From Nostoc sp. LEGE 06077 (GTDB lineage Bacteria > Cyanobacteriota > Cyanobacteriia > Cyanobacteriales > Nostocaceae), in the NCBI RefSeq assembly GCF_015207705.1, contig NZ_JADEWI010000004.1, positions 62,001-126,000 of the forward strand: a stretch of DNA of 64,000 bases, written 5' to 3'. The translations under genes and the position numbers were made by a program. The notes under the pieces were generated by a model, which did no database searches, was not told the origin of the DNA, and saw only the letters and a list, made by a program, of their open reading frames with translations. The first letter of the stretch is position 1; each line of letters opens with the position of its first letter. Positions 1-8,392 of this stretch are shown piece by piece.

Positions 1-2
1 GC

Positions 3-347
3 CAAATAATCACGATTATTGATAACTATTTTTATCCTACGGCGGTTGGGGCAATTGTCATTCAACGTCTGATTGTGCCAATTCGCGGTGGAAAGCCAGA
101 CGAAGATAAAGTAAAAAATGCTGTCGCACCTGCACAAACAGCCATACAAGCAATTGAAGCGATCGCTGTTGGTAGTCCATATCTGCTTGGTAGCCAGGTA
201 AGTATTGCTGATTTCTACCTGATCCCTATCTTTATCTACCTGGCGCAAACTCCAGAGTACGAAGTAATTACGGCGCAAACTCCCAAACTGCGGACTTGGT
301 GGGAGCAAGTCCAGCAGCTTGAGAGCGTCAAAAAGGTGTGTGCATAA
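3..347 (+). CDS. Glutathione S-transferase family protein, C-terminal part (5' end outside window)
   Basis: The reading frame is open from the first bases of the window, so the gene starts upstream and the GTG at 75 is internal. The visible 114 residues are the all-helical C-terminal domain of a glutathione S-transferase. The stretch GSQVSIADFYLIPIF matches the family's SxAD-x-Y/L helix, which packs against the active site. The N-terminal thioredoxin-like domain that binds glutathione is not visible, so substrate and class cannot be told. Family knowledge: these are cytosolic enzymes conjugating glutathione to electrophiles or reducing peroxides. A bulged hairpin at 403-426 lies between it and the convergent hydrolase gene. 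Confidence 0.8.
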   Translation, partial: QIITIIDNYFYPTAVGAIVIQRLIVPIRGGKPDEDKVKNAVAPAQTAIQAIEAIAVGSPYLLGSQVSIADFYLIPIFIYLAQTPEYEVITAQTPKLRTWWEQVQQLESVKKVCA

Positions 348-402
348 CCGCAGTTGATTGTGCTGAGTAAAAAATACTGACAAATATTTTCGCAATCCTA
401 AA

Positions 403-426
403 AACCCCCAGATTTATCTGTGGGGT
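403..426. terminator. Bidirectional hairpin between convergent genes
   Basis: AACCCC-CAGAT pairs with ATCTG-TGGGGTT with one bulged T and a 2-nt loop. Read on the minus strand it is followed by TTTT, so it best serves the hydrolase gene at 438-1154. On the plus strand it lies 56 bp after the GST stop codon. Confidence 0.6.
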
Positions 427-437
427 TAATCAAAAAG

Positions 438-1154
438 CTAATTCAGCGACAGACTTTGTAAATTTGCGCCTAAATCAGCTGGTTTTAGGTAGTGTTTAAA
501 CCATTGACTTGCCAATCGTGCGACTGCTTCTAAAGCTCCAGGTTCGCCAAACTGATGAGTTGCGCCAGAAATAATCTCTAGTTGCTTGTTGAATGCGGGG
601 ATATTTGCCAGTGCATCTTCATTCATGGCAATGATGGGTAAGTCATCACCACCAACAATTAATAAAGTTGGAGTTTGTACACAAGCTATGGCTTCACTAA
701 CTAAATCGGTTTGTCCACTACGGGAAACAATCGCTTTCACCGCCATTGGACGTGTTGCAGCTGCTAACAAAGCTGCACTAGCACCTGTATCTGCACCAAA
801 ATAGCCGAGCTTGAGATTACGAGTGAAAGGATTTTCTAACAACCAGTCTGTCACAGCCACTACGCGATCGCTCAGGAAGCTAATATCACTGCGAAAATGT
901 TTGGTGCGCTGATCTATTGCTTCTTCTTCTTTGGTGAGTAAGTCGATCAACAGAGTTGCTAGTTTACCTTCCTGACGTAGTATATGGGCGAGATAGTGGT
1001 TGCGGGTACTGTAGCGACTACTCGCACTGCCATGTGCAAACAATACCAAGCCTTCAGCACCAGCAGGTACAACCAATTCTCCTTTAAGTCTGGCTTTGGC
1101 AAGTTCGACAATAACAATTTGTTCTTCAACGTTGAGTAATAATGTGGTATTCAT
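438..1154 (-). CDS. Dienelactone-hydrolase-like alpha/beta hydrolase
   Basis: A 238-residue alpha/beta-hydrolase. The ATG at 1154 is preferred over the upstream ATG at 1208 because AGGGGAAAG sits just before it and the family homology begins there. Visible landmarks are the oxyanion-side LFAHGSGSS-type loop (here FAHGSASSR), the nucleophile elbow GADTG, an acidic-residue segment TLLIVGGDDLP and a late GATHQF histidine. The elbow is unusual: the usual GxSxG serine is Asp at residue 122. It shares strand and neighbourhood with a phosphoribosyltransferase; from memory these two domains occur next to each other or fused in many bacteria, suggesting a linked but still unclear job. The substrate is unknown. 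Confidence 0.75.
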   Translation of the reverse strand: MNTTLLLNVEEQIVIVELAKARLKGELVVPAGAEGLVLFAHGSASSRYSTRNHYLAHILRQEGKLATLLIDLLTKEEEAIDQRTKHFRSDISFLSDRVVAVTDWLLENPFTRNLKLGYFGADTGASAALLAAATRPMAVKAIVSRSGQTDLVSEAIACVQTPTLLIVGGDDLPIIAMNEDALANIPAFNKQLEIISGATHQFGEPGALEAVARLASQWFKHYLKPADLGANLQSLSLN

Positions 1155-1353
1155 AACTTTCCCCTGATGATTAATTGAGATCCGTTTTTTTGTTAAGCTG
1201 ATGTGCATTCAAGTTGCAGAATTTGAATTGTTGGTAAAAACTTCAAACCCTCTCCCCTGCTCCCCTGCCCCCTTGCGGACTAAACGAGCAAATTCAGTGA
1301 TTAACAGCTTATTCAGGTGTAACTGCACATATCTCACACCCTCAATTGCGTTG

Positions 1354-2025
1354 TTATGCGTAAGTTTTATCTGGATTGTTGATCACTGACGATTGTGCAA
1401 GTAAATACCGTACTTCTACATCGGTTGTTTGCGAAAAATCTTCATACCAAAGACCGATTGCACATAATGACTCTGGCATAACTAAACAAACTACTTCATC
1501 AACTTCGGCTTGCAATTCTTTGTAAGTTATGGGTGCTGCAACTGGTACAGCCACAATCAGCCGTTGGGGTTGTTGTTGTTTAACAATGGCAATAGCCGCA
1601 CGCATGGTTGAACCCGTAGCAATGCCATCATCGACTAAAATGACAGTCCGATTTTTAATTTTTGGTAGGGGTTGATCGCCTCGATAAGCGCGATCGCGTC
1701 GCTGTAATTCTTGCAACTCTTTGATTGCAACGTTGTCAATTATCTTGCTGTCGATACCCAAACTATTAATGACATCGTAATTTAACACGCGTACACCACC
1801 TGAAGCGATTGCACCCATCGCCAGTTCTTCCTGATCAGGTACGCCCAATTTTCTCACCAAACATATATCTAGTGGTGTATTCAGGCTGTTGGCAATTTCA
1901 TAAGCTACTGGGACACCGCCACGAGGCAGAGCTAACACTAACAAATCTTGACTGTTAGTATATGCTGTTATTCTTTTCGCTAATATCTTGCCTGCATCAC
2001 GGCGATCGCGAAATTTACTTGTCAT
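1354..2025 (-). CDS. Phosphoribosyltransferase family protein
   Basis: A 223-residue type I phosphoribosyltransferase. The start at 2025 (MTSKFRDRRDAG) has AGGGGAG upstream; the in-frame extension to 2118 has no such support. The PRPP-binding loop RTVILVDDGIATGSTMRAA is intact, with the two acidic residues followed by TGST. The N-terminal segment FRDRRDAGKILA and LALPRGGVPVAYEIA are characteristic of the stand-alone phosphoribosyltransferases that pair with dienelactone-hydrolase-like proteins, as here (hydrolase downstream at 438-1154). The base or other acceptor is not predictable from sequence. The 199-bp gap to the hydrolase contains a short CCCCTGCT-type repeat near 1248-1273, so a single transcript is possible but not shown. 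Confidence 0.8.
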   Translation of the reverse strand: MTSKFRDRRDAGKILAKRITAYTNSQDLLVLALPRGGVPVAYEIANSLNTPLDICLVRKLGVPDQEELAMGAIASGGVRVLNYDVINSLGIDSKIIDNVAIKELQELQRRDRAYRGDQPLPKIKNRTVILVDDGIATGSTMRAAIAIVKQQQPQRLIVAVPVAAPITYKELQAEVDEVVCLVMPESLCAIGLWYEDFSQTTDVEVRYLLAQSSVINNPDKTYA

Positions 2026-2356
2026 AATTTTAAGCTCCCCTAGAGAGGAACGCTGACATGGATGAAGAAAACTTGCCATTGTCTCCACCCTTGTTTGCTT
2101 ATAGGATGAAGGGTGCAACTTGCTAGTTCAGCTAAAACTTGAGCCAATACAGTTTGATTGACTTGACATTTTTCCCTTGTTATCATGCTTCTCTTACACC
2201 TTAATATTAACGCTCCATCACATTAAGGGTTTCAAATTGATACAAATTACCTAAAAATTTTATATGTTTAAACAAATGTAGTATTACAACCCTAGTGAAC
2301 AACTGACTTCTACATTTAGTCTTATTTCCAGACTATTCCCTACAACATATTTAACT

Positions 2357-2740
2357 ATGAACTCTGTGATTAATGTAATTTTTTTAATTAGCTTAGGCGC
2401 AGTTCCAGGTGCTATAAGTCGTTATTACCTCACTGTATTGTTTGGGCGCTGGTTTGGTATAGCATTTCCCTATGGAACCTTATTTATTAATGTGACAGGA
2501 GCTTTTATGATGGGCTTTTTTGCCACCATTATACCGAGGTTGACAATTTCTTCTAGTCTATCTTTATTAATAACAGTAGGCTTTTTAGGTGCTTATACAA
2601 CATTTTCAACTTATGCGCTCGATACCTCTAACCTCTTACGCACTAGAGACTATAAAGCTGTAATAATTTACTGGATTGGTACTCCCATCTTAGGATTTAT
2701 AAGTATAGAACTAGGAATTTTATTAGCAAAGATAGTATAA
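2357..2740 (+). CDS. crcB: Fluoride ion channel CrcB/Fluc (copy 1)
   Basis: A 127-residue, four-helix membrane protein of the CrcB/Fluc family, which lets cytoplasmic fluoride leak out by forming antiparallel dimers. Family motifs are in order: [12 protein letters not shown] near residues 14-25 (GxxxGxxxRY), the FINVTGAF helix with its conserved Asn, and [12 protein letters not shown] (TTFST motif lining the fluoride path). It is convergent with a second Fluc gene 43 bp away. Two-gene Fluc systems usually form heterodimers with each copy fixed in one orientation; here the genes oppose each other instead of forming the usual tandem. I see no fluoride riboswitch upstream. Confidence 0.9.
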   Translation: MNSVINVIFLISLGAVPGAISRYYLTVLFGRWFGIAFPYGTLFINVTGAFMMGFFATIIPRLTISSSLSLLITVGFLGAYTTFSTYALDTSNLLRTRDYKAVIIYWIGTPILGFISIELGILLAKIV

Positions 2741-2783
2741 CTCATACTCTCAAGTACAGACAGTTCCTGTTCACTGTTGCCCG

Positions 2784-3215
2784 TTAAAATTCCTTTTTGT
2801 GCCTGATAAATCCAGCTATCCTATTACCTAATAAGAGACTGAGCAGGGATAATATAGGACTACTTAGCCAGTAAACTAAACTAACTTCTATGCTGCGTTG
2901 TTGCAGCAACTTCACCACATCTAACTCATAAGTTGAAAAAGTTGTGTAAGACCCTAAAAAACCAGTACTTACTAATAATCTAATATCAGGATGAATAGTA
3001 ATTAATCTTCCCAATACCAGTATCGTAAACAAACCCATTACAAAACATCCACTGACATTAATAATTAGCGTACTGAAAGGAAATTCTTGACCGAAAAGCT
3101 GAGTGAACCACAAACCGAGATAGTAACGCGAGAGTGCGCCTGCAATTGCGCCAAGACTAATACTTGCAGGGGTACGCAGCGCAGAATTTTGCAGCATAAT
3201 CACTAGTTCCATCAA
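2784..3215 (-). CDS. crcB: Fluoride ion channel CrcB/Fluc (copy 2)
   Basis: A 143-residue Fluc protein converging on copy 1. It has the same landmarks: LGAIAGALSRYY, IINVSGCF with the Asn, and GFLGSYTTFSTYELD. The true start may be the ATG at 3197 (MLQNSALRTP), since the first six residues MMELVI have no clear ribosome-binding support. The sequence differs substantially from copy 1, which fits an old duplication specialised for opposite membrane orientation. Family function is passive fluoride export. Confidence 0.9.
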   Translation of the reverse strand: MMELVIMLQNSALRTPASISLGAIAGALSRYYLGLWFTQLFGQEFPFSTLIINVSGCFVMGLFTILVLGRLITIHPDIRLLVSTGFLGSYTTFSTYELDVVKLLQQRSIEVSLVYWLSSPILSLLSLLLGNRIAGFIRHKKEF

Positions 3216-3344
3216 ATTAAATTAGGAGCGAACTGAGATTTTTTCAAATATCAAATCATACTGCTATATCACTACAAATACTATAGCGATCGCGCCAAAA
3301 CTGACTAATTTCTTCGGTATTGGCGCGAACATTTTACCACATAC

Positions 3345-3698
3345 TTAAAGCTTTAATTTTTTCCGAACCACTGACTCATCTCTAAACCCAGCCAATACGG
3401 CTATTCCATCTTGAACAAACAACGGACGTTTAAGCAGCATTGCATCAAGCGCGAATGCATCAATCCACTGCTCCTCACTCCAAGTCTTTTTTTCATCGCC
3501 CAAAGCACGATAAGATTGACCAGAGGTATTTCGCATAGCAGCAACACCCAGAGACTTGACCCAGTTTTGGATTTGCTCACGAGTTGGTAGAGTATCTTTG
3601 GTATTAATGAACTGATAGTCAATATTGTTAGCTTGAAGCCAAGTAAAAGCTTTTTTGCAAGTACCACAGTTGGGGATACCGTAAATTTGCAGGGACAT
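3345..3698 (-). CDS. ArsC/Spx-family thioredoxin-fold protein (YffB-like)
   Basis: A 117-residue ArsC-like protein. The N-terminus MSLQIYGIPNCGTCKKAF carries a CxxC pair at residues 11 and 14. Later come the conserved NTSGQSYRALG segment and KRPLFVQDG, where the R-P dipeptide is part of the ArsC-family active site. A true glutaredoxin-linked arsenate reductase has one N-terminal catalytic Cys; the CxxC layout resembles the Spx/YffB branch, whose substrates are mostly unknown. There are no ars genes nearby, so arsenate resistance is not supported. Single gene, about 130 bp from the Fluc copy 2 start. Confidence 0.8.
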   Translation of the reverse strand: MSLQIYGIPNCGTCKKAFTWLQANNIDYQFINTKDTLPTREQIQNWVKSLGVAAMRNTSGQSYRALGDEKKTWSEEQWIDAFALDAMLLKRPLFVQDGIAVLAGFRDESVVRKKLKL

Positions 3699-3867
3699 AA
3701 ATTAATAATTCTCTAATTGCAGCTTAGGAGTCAGAATAAATTATTGCAAATTTTCACAATGAGAAACGCTTATCGAATTTCTTTAGAGATTATATCGGGA
3801 AAAAGTAAACCTACAATGGTAGTAATCTGTATATATAGCGAGATTAACTGATAATCTTGAAATTAAT

Positions 3868-5067
3868 ATGCCGCACCAAAAAAAAGAGCGCAGTGGATGT
3901 GGGTGTTTAAATATTCCATTATCCGTAATACTAGCTGTCGTCGGAGGTGGTTACTGGTGGTTCAGTCAACCAGGAAATTTAGATATGATCAGCAAAATTT
4001 TATCTAAGAATGAACGAATAAATATCCCAATTTTCAATTCTACTCCAAAGTCCGCCGCAATTTCCATCCCCACTGCCTCTTTAACTCCAAATAATTCTTT
4101 ACCTACATCTCTAAATTTAGCTAATAAAAATAACAAAGCTCCCAGCACAATAAAACAAGAGACAAAAACAGTATTACCTCCAACTCCTTGGGAGAAAAAA
4201 GTAATTAGAGGGATTTATTTAACTCGTTATCAAGCTACAAATAATGCTGATGAGCAAACGATTCGCCAGCGAGTTCGCTACTATCATTCTCAAGGTATCA
4301 ATACCATTATTCATGGTGTTTGGGGTAATGGTTGTACGATGTACAAAAGTGAGGTGATGCAGCAAACTTTAGGATATAGCAGTTGTCCTAATCAGTTTCA
4401 AGAAAAATGGTTAAATTGGCTGATTGATGAAGCACATAAACAAGAAATGCAAGTTCATGCTTATTTTGAAAAGGGAATTAAAATAGATAAAAATAGTCCG
4501 ATTTTTGATTTAGCTGTTGCTAAAAAGTGGATTGTGCCAGGCATAGATAAAACTTATGCTGGAATTGACCATTATGTACTTGATGTAGAGAACCCAGAAG
4601 TGGCTACTTTCTTTAAAAATATTTCCGTTGAGTTTGTGAATAAATATCCTAATGTTGATGCAGTTCAATGGGATGATTATCTAGGATATTATGCTGAACT
4701 ACCTGGAAAAGTTGACAGAACTGAGCATTTAACTAAGTTTGTACAACAAATGACAAGCTCGATGAAAAAAGCTAATTCTTCGGTAAGTTTTGATATTTGT
4801 CATCATAACCCTTATTGGGCTAAGAAATATTTTGCGGCTGATTGGGAACACTGGGGTGTAGATCGAGTATTTATTCAAGCTTATAATGATACGAATTTTG
4901 CTGAAGAACTAAATTATGCCCAAAAGTATGCTGGAATTGCAATTACAGATAAGCAGCTTGGTCGTTTAAAAGAATTAGTGAATAATCCCAATATTCACAG
5001 TATTTTAGTTTTTCCATTTTCCGGTAATCCAGAAAAGACAGCTTCTAATTTAAAACAAGCTATATAA
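3868..5067 (+). CDS. Membrane-anchored putative glycoside hydrolase (GHL10-like TIM barrel)
   Basis: 399 residues. After a basic N-terminus comes one hydrophobic helix (about residues 16-34, PLSVILAVVGGGYWWF), then a Ser/Thr/Asn-rich linker to about residue 105, then a domain starting at VIRGIYLTRYQA. This domain has features of the glycosyl-hydrolase-like family 10 barrel: GINTIIHGVWGNG, a strand ending in HAYFEKG, DAVQWDDYLGYY with acidic residues at a strand end, and SFDICHHNPYWAK. The layout suggests a periplasmic enzyme tethered to the inner membrane and acting on a polysaccharide or peptidoglycan. Catalytic acids cannot be assigned safely. The nearest downstream gene encodes a peptidoglycan-binding protein, which fits but does not prove a wall role. 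Confidence 0.6.
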   Translation: MPHQKKERSGCGCLNIPLSVILAVVGGGYWWFSQPGNLDMISKILSKNERINIPIFNSTPKSAAISIPTASLTPNNSLPTSLNLANKNNKAPSTIKQETKTVLPPTPWEKKVIRGIYLTRYQATNNADEQTIRQRVRYYHSQGINTIIHGVWGNGCTMYKSEVMQQTLGYSSCPNQFQEKWLNWLIDEAHKQEMQVHAYFEKGIKIDKNSPIFDLAVAKKWIVPGIDKTYAGIDHYVLDVENPEVATFFKNISVEFVNKYPNVDAVQWDDYLGYYAELPGKVDRTEHLTKFVQQMTSSMKKANSSVSFDICHHNPYWAKKYFAADWEHWGVDRVFIQAYNDTNFAEELNYAQKYAGIAITDKQLGRLKELVNNPNIHSILVFPFSGNPEKTASNLKQAI

Positions 5068-5425
5068 AATGTGAAGCGCAGCTATATCTGCTATATCTGA
5101 TACTGTTGTCTGTGCGATCGCTATCTGAGCATATAAACACTGAAGACTGTTAAAGCATACCGCTTCTCAGTATAAAATGTTAAGTCCTTAGTTAAATTAT
5201 AGTTATACTCCTCGTTAACCATACTTGAGTAGCCTGAAGGTAAAAGCCCGTAGGGATAGCTCAAACTTGGTTTTTCGTAAGTTTGTATTAGCATAGCTAT
5301 TTGAAGTGATATATGATACATAATTGTAAGTAAATTCAATACTTTATCAAGATCTCGAAAGTTTATCAGTTCACTCTGTCCACAAAATGTCTTAACTAGT
5401 ACTTCATTTTGGGTATTCTCTGAAT
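5068..5425. other. Intergenic region without a supported gene
   Basis: 358 bp between two plus-strand genes. A minus-strand open frame (5121-5471) crosses it, but it overlaps the well-supported start of the downstream gene, has no recognisable motif and no good ribosome site. I see a single HIP1-like GCGATCGC near 5116 and AT-rich sequence, nothing else. Confidence 0.5.
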
Positions 5426-7699
5426 ATGGATACACTCGCTTACCTGCATTTAGCTGAAAACTACGAAACATCTGTTAATTCAGAACAGGAAAATCTGGCC
5501 GATTCTGATTTATGTTATCCAGAACTAAACTGGCTACCAGAAAAGCGCGGAGCTTTGATGTTATTCATCTCTTGTGCTTTTGGTATTAGTTCTTTCGGTT
5601 GGACTAACCCGGCTCAGGCGCTAAAAAAAGGTGAAAAAAATCCACAAGTAGCATCGCTACAGCAAAAACTGCAAGCAGCAGGATATTTTAAACAAGCTGT
5701 AACTGGATATTTTGGCTCTGTAACCGAAGCAGCTGTCATCAAATTCCAAAAAGCTAATGGATTAAAAGCTGATGGCGTAGTTGGTTCTCAGACATTAACT
5801 GCACTGGAGTCTGCTTCGGGGACATCTACTCCACCGCTGATTCCCACAAAGCCTTCTGTAACTAAAACTACTCCAAAAAAGTCGCCGACTCCTAGTTCTT
5901 CAGTAGTGTTACAACGGGGTGATCTTAGCTATGAAGTGATGTCAATTCAGCGAAAATTGGAAGTAGCAGGATATTTTGACCAACCAATCACTGGAGATTT
6001 TAACGCCGCGACGGAAGCCGCTGTGATTAAATTTCAGAAAGCTCACGGACTTGTTGGTAATGGAATTGTTGATAATCGCACGTTAACAGCAATGGAATTG
6101 GGTAAAACCCAGCAAGCTGCTGCACCATCTCAGTCTACCACACCTGCTGTAGTGAATCCGCCAGTTAGTTCGTCAAAATTGCGATCGCCGCATACTTCAC
6201 TGTTACGCAGAGGTGATGTCAGTGCTGAGGTGAAGTTTATCCAGCAACAACTGCAAACATCGGGATATCTGGAACAATCAATTACCGGGTCTTTTGATAC
6301 AGCCACAGAAATAGCCGTGCTGAAATTTCAAAAAGCTCATGGACTCATTGCTGATGGGATTGTTGGGCCAAAAACATTAGCAATCATCAAATCTAAATCT
6401 ATTAAATCGGCTTCTCCAACCTCTCAGCCTGCTAATCAAAATTCTGTAGTTCCCGATAAATCTAAACAACTCAAAAATTCCACCCAAAAACCAACAAAAC
6501 CCTCACCAAAAGCTAATGCGATAAAATTCGCTTCAAATCCCACTCAAGCAACAAAAGAAAATTCTCTAGTTCCAAATCAACCACCGCAATTAGAAAATCC
6601 TAACCAAGAAAAAATATTAGTAGCATCTGTATCAGAATATGATTTCACTCAACCCTTAGAAAATTCAGCCCAAAAAGATAATATTCAGAAAACTGCTCCC
6701 AGTCATTCTCGGAAGATGACACTCAAAAAAACTATTGCGGGGAAGATTTCACCAAAATCTGTTGTACATTCAGGTAATGGGCTATTCTTTGCCCAAAACA
6801 TGATGTATAACCACACAATCACTGTATACAATCGAGAGCATAAATTAGTCAAAGTCATTCCTGATAAAGTTGATTTATCTAAATTTGGTTACGCTAAATT
6901 TAAAGGTAATTATCAAGGCGCACCTGTTGAAGCTAGTTTTTCCCAAGATGGTAAGTACGCCTGGATTTCTAACTACCAAATGTATGGCGCAGGATTTAAC
7001 AATCCTGGTAGCGATAAATGTAATCCCTCCCAAAAAACAGACAAGAGTTTTTTATATCGGATAAACACCGATAGTTTAGAAATTGACCACGTTGTTCAAG
7101 TTGGGTCTGTACCTAAATTTGTTGCTACAGCTAACGATGAAGGGTTAGTACTAGTTAGTAATTGGTGTTCTTGGGATTTGAGTGTTGTAGATACTGCCAA
7201 AAATAAGGAGATCAAAAAAATTCCCCTTGGCCCTTATCCCCGTGGAATCGCCATAGATGCAGCTACAAATCAGGCTTATGTTGCCGTTATGGGTTCTTAT
7301 GATATTGCTAAAGTTGACCTGACAAACTTTTCCGTAAAATGGCTAAAAAATATTGGTAATGCACCAAGACATTTAAATATAGATCCCACAGGTAATTATC
7401 TTTATGCTTCCTTGAATGGAGAAGGAAAAATTGCCAAAATTCAGTTACCACAAGGTAAGTTAGTAGATAAAATTTCCACAGGTAATGCACCACGTAGTAT
7501 GGTTTTATCGGATGATGGACAACGACTTTATGTTGTTAACTACGGCGATAACACAATTAGTAAAATTCGTACTAATGATATGAAAGTAGTACAAAAGATT
7601 ACTGTTGGTGCTAACCCCATTGGCATTACTTACGACCCACAAACTAGAGAAGTTTGGGTCGCCTGTTACTCCGGTAATATCATGGTCTTTCAGGATTAA
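5426..7699 (+). CDS. Peptidoglycan-binding (x3) and YVTN-type beta-propeller protein
   Basis: 757 residues. The start MDTLAYLHLAENYE is a family-typical opening of Nostoc peptidoglycan-binding proteins. A hydrophobic stretch at about 43-58 may be a signal or anchor. Three PG_binding_1 repeats lie near residues 67-127, 163-223 and 260-320, each with an AGY(F)-TGxF-T-AAVxKFQKAxGL pattern. A Pro/Lys/Gln-rich linker of about 115 residues follows. The C-terminal part from about 440 holds repeated blades such as GPYPRGIAIDAATNQAYVAV, GNAPRHLNIDPTGNYLYASL and GNAPRSMVLSDDGQRLYVVN, a YVTN/NHL-type beta-propeller. It probably sits in the periplasm on the wall, with the propeller as binding platform. 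A terminator-like hairpin follows at 7724-7780. Confidence 0.8.
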   Translation: MDTLAYLHLAENYETSVNSEQENLADSDLCYPELNWLPEKRGALMLFISCAFGISSFGWTNPAQALKKGEKNPQVASLQQKLQAAGYFKQAVTGYFGSVTEAAVIKFQKANGLKADGVVGSQTLTALESASGTSTPPLIPTKPSVTKTTPKKSPTPSSSVVLQRGDLSYEVMSIQRKLEVAGYFDQPITGDFNAATEAAVIKFQKAHGLVGNGIVDNRTLTAMELGKTQQAAAPSQSTTPAVVNPPVSSSKLRSPHTSLLRRGDVSAEVKFIQQQLQTSGYLEQSITGSFDTATEIAVLKFQKAHGLIADGIVGPKTLAIIKSKSIKSASPTSQPANQNSVVPDKSKQLKNSTQKPTKPSPKANAIKFASNPTQATKENSLVPNQPPQLENPNQEKILVASVSEYDFTQPLENSAQKDNIQKTAPSHSRKMTLKKTIAGKISPKSVVHSGNGLFFAQNMMYNHTITVYNREHKLVKVIPDKVDLSKFGYAKFKGNYQGAPVEASFSQDGKYAWISNYQMYGAGFNNPGSDKCNPSQKTDKSFLYRINTDSLEIDHVVQVGSVPKFVATANDEGLVLVSNWCSWDLSVVDTAKNKEIKKIPLGPYPRGIAIDAATNQAYVAVMGSYDIAKVDLTNFSVKWLKNIGNAPRHLNIDPTGNYLYASLNGEGKIAKIQLPQGKLVDKISTGNAPRSMVLSDDGQRLYVVNYGDNTISKIRTNDMKVVQKITVGANPIGITYDPQTREVWVACYSGNIMVFQD

Positions 7700-7723
7700 G
7701 TGAGAGTTTGAGCTAAACTTTAA

Positions 7724-7780
7724 CTGTCTCTCCCTATGGAATGTTAGTAGCTGCTATCAAGAGGAGAGACAGCTTTTTTA
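7724..7780 (+). terminator. Rho-independent terminator after the wall-binding propeller gene
   Basis: CTGTCTCTCC at 7724-7733 pairs perfectly with GGAGAGACAG at 7763-7772, and the stem is followed by CTTTTTTA. The loop is long (29 nt), but the 10-bp stem and T-run 25 bp after the stop codon support termination. Confidence 0.6.
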
Positions 7781-8392
7781 TTACTAAAACAACAAAGCCG
7801 TCATATTATTGCACTAAAACTCTAATACATATAGCTATCTTGCCAAAACGTACAGATGTTTATCTTTACTAAATAATTTGTTATTAACGTTAAACAGCAT
7901 TATAAGTAAATCACCAAATTTTTTAACAAAAAACTACAAAAAATATTAAGAAAAGTAATAAATAAACTTTTTGCAAAAGTTAATAAATAAATGTGTCATC
8001 TTGATAATTTATAACCTATTTATAAATTACTAGCTGATTTTAAAATCAGGATTTACACGGTTATTTCTGAAATTAAAATTGTTTAAGATAATGTTAATGA
8101 GATTTTAGTTTTGAAATATAGCAATTCCAATTTTCAATCATAAATTACTTTAGTTGGGTAGCCAATAACAAAAAGGTTGTATTAGATAGTTTTTCTACTA
8201 ATACAGTTGTGTCTCTTGGTTTTTATGACTCTGTTCGATCTTGCATAAGAAAAGCTATATATCAATATCCATAAAATAGCTATAGAAAGAAGAAGGTGGC
8301 AACTAAATATTGCGAGCTTCTAAATTCTTGCCAATCACTATGTGGCTAGTGTGGGTTTTGGCAGGCTAACTTGTGCATTATAAGAAAAAAGG
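7781..8392. other. Long AT-rich leader upstream of the pix cluster
   Basis: About 610 bp with no gene. It is very AT-rich and should hold the promoter of the phototaxis cluster. No convincing NtcA-type GTA-N8-TAC site or clear -35/-10 pair stands out. No RNA gene or large hairpin is evident. Confidence 0.4.

Noticed and set aside
1201-1389. Plus-strand ORF of 62 codons
   Set aside because: Made largely of a CCCCTGCT repeat and the antisense of the neighbouring gene's 3' end; no protein-like composition.
2220-2356. Possible fluoride riboswitch upstream of the first crcB
   Set aside because: The region is AT-rich and I cannot find the conserved GGNGAUGG-type core or pseudoknot halves.
5121-5471. 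Minus-strand ORF of 116 codons
   Set aside because: Overlaps the well-supported start of the peptidoglycan-binding gene, no motif, no clear ribosome site.
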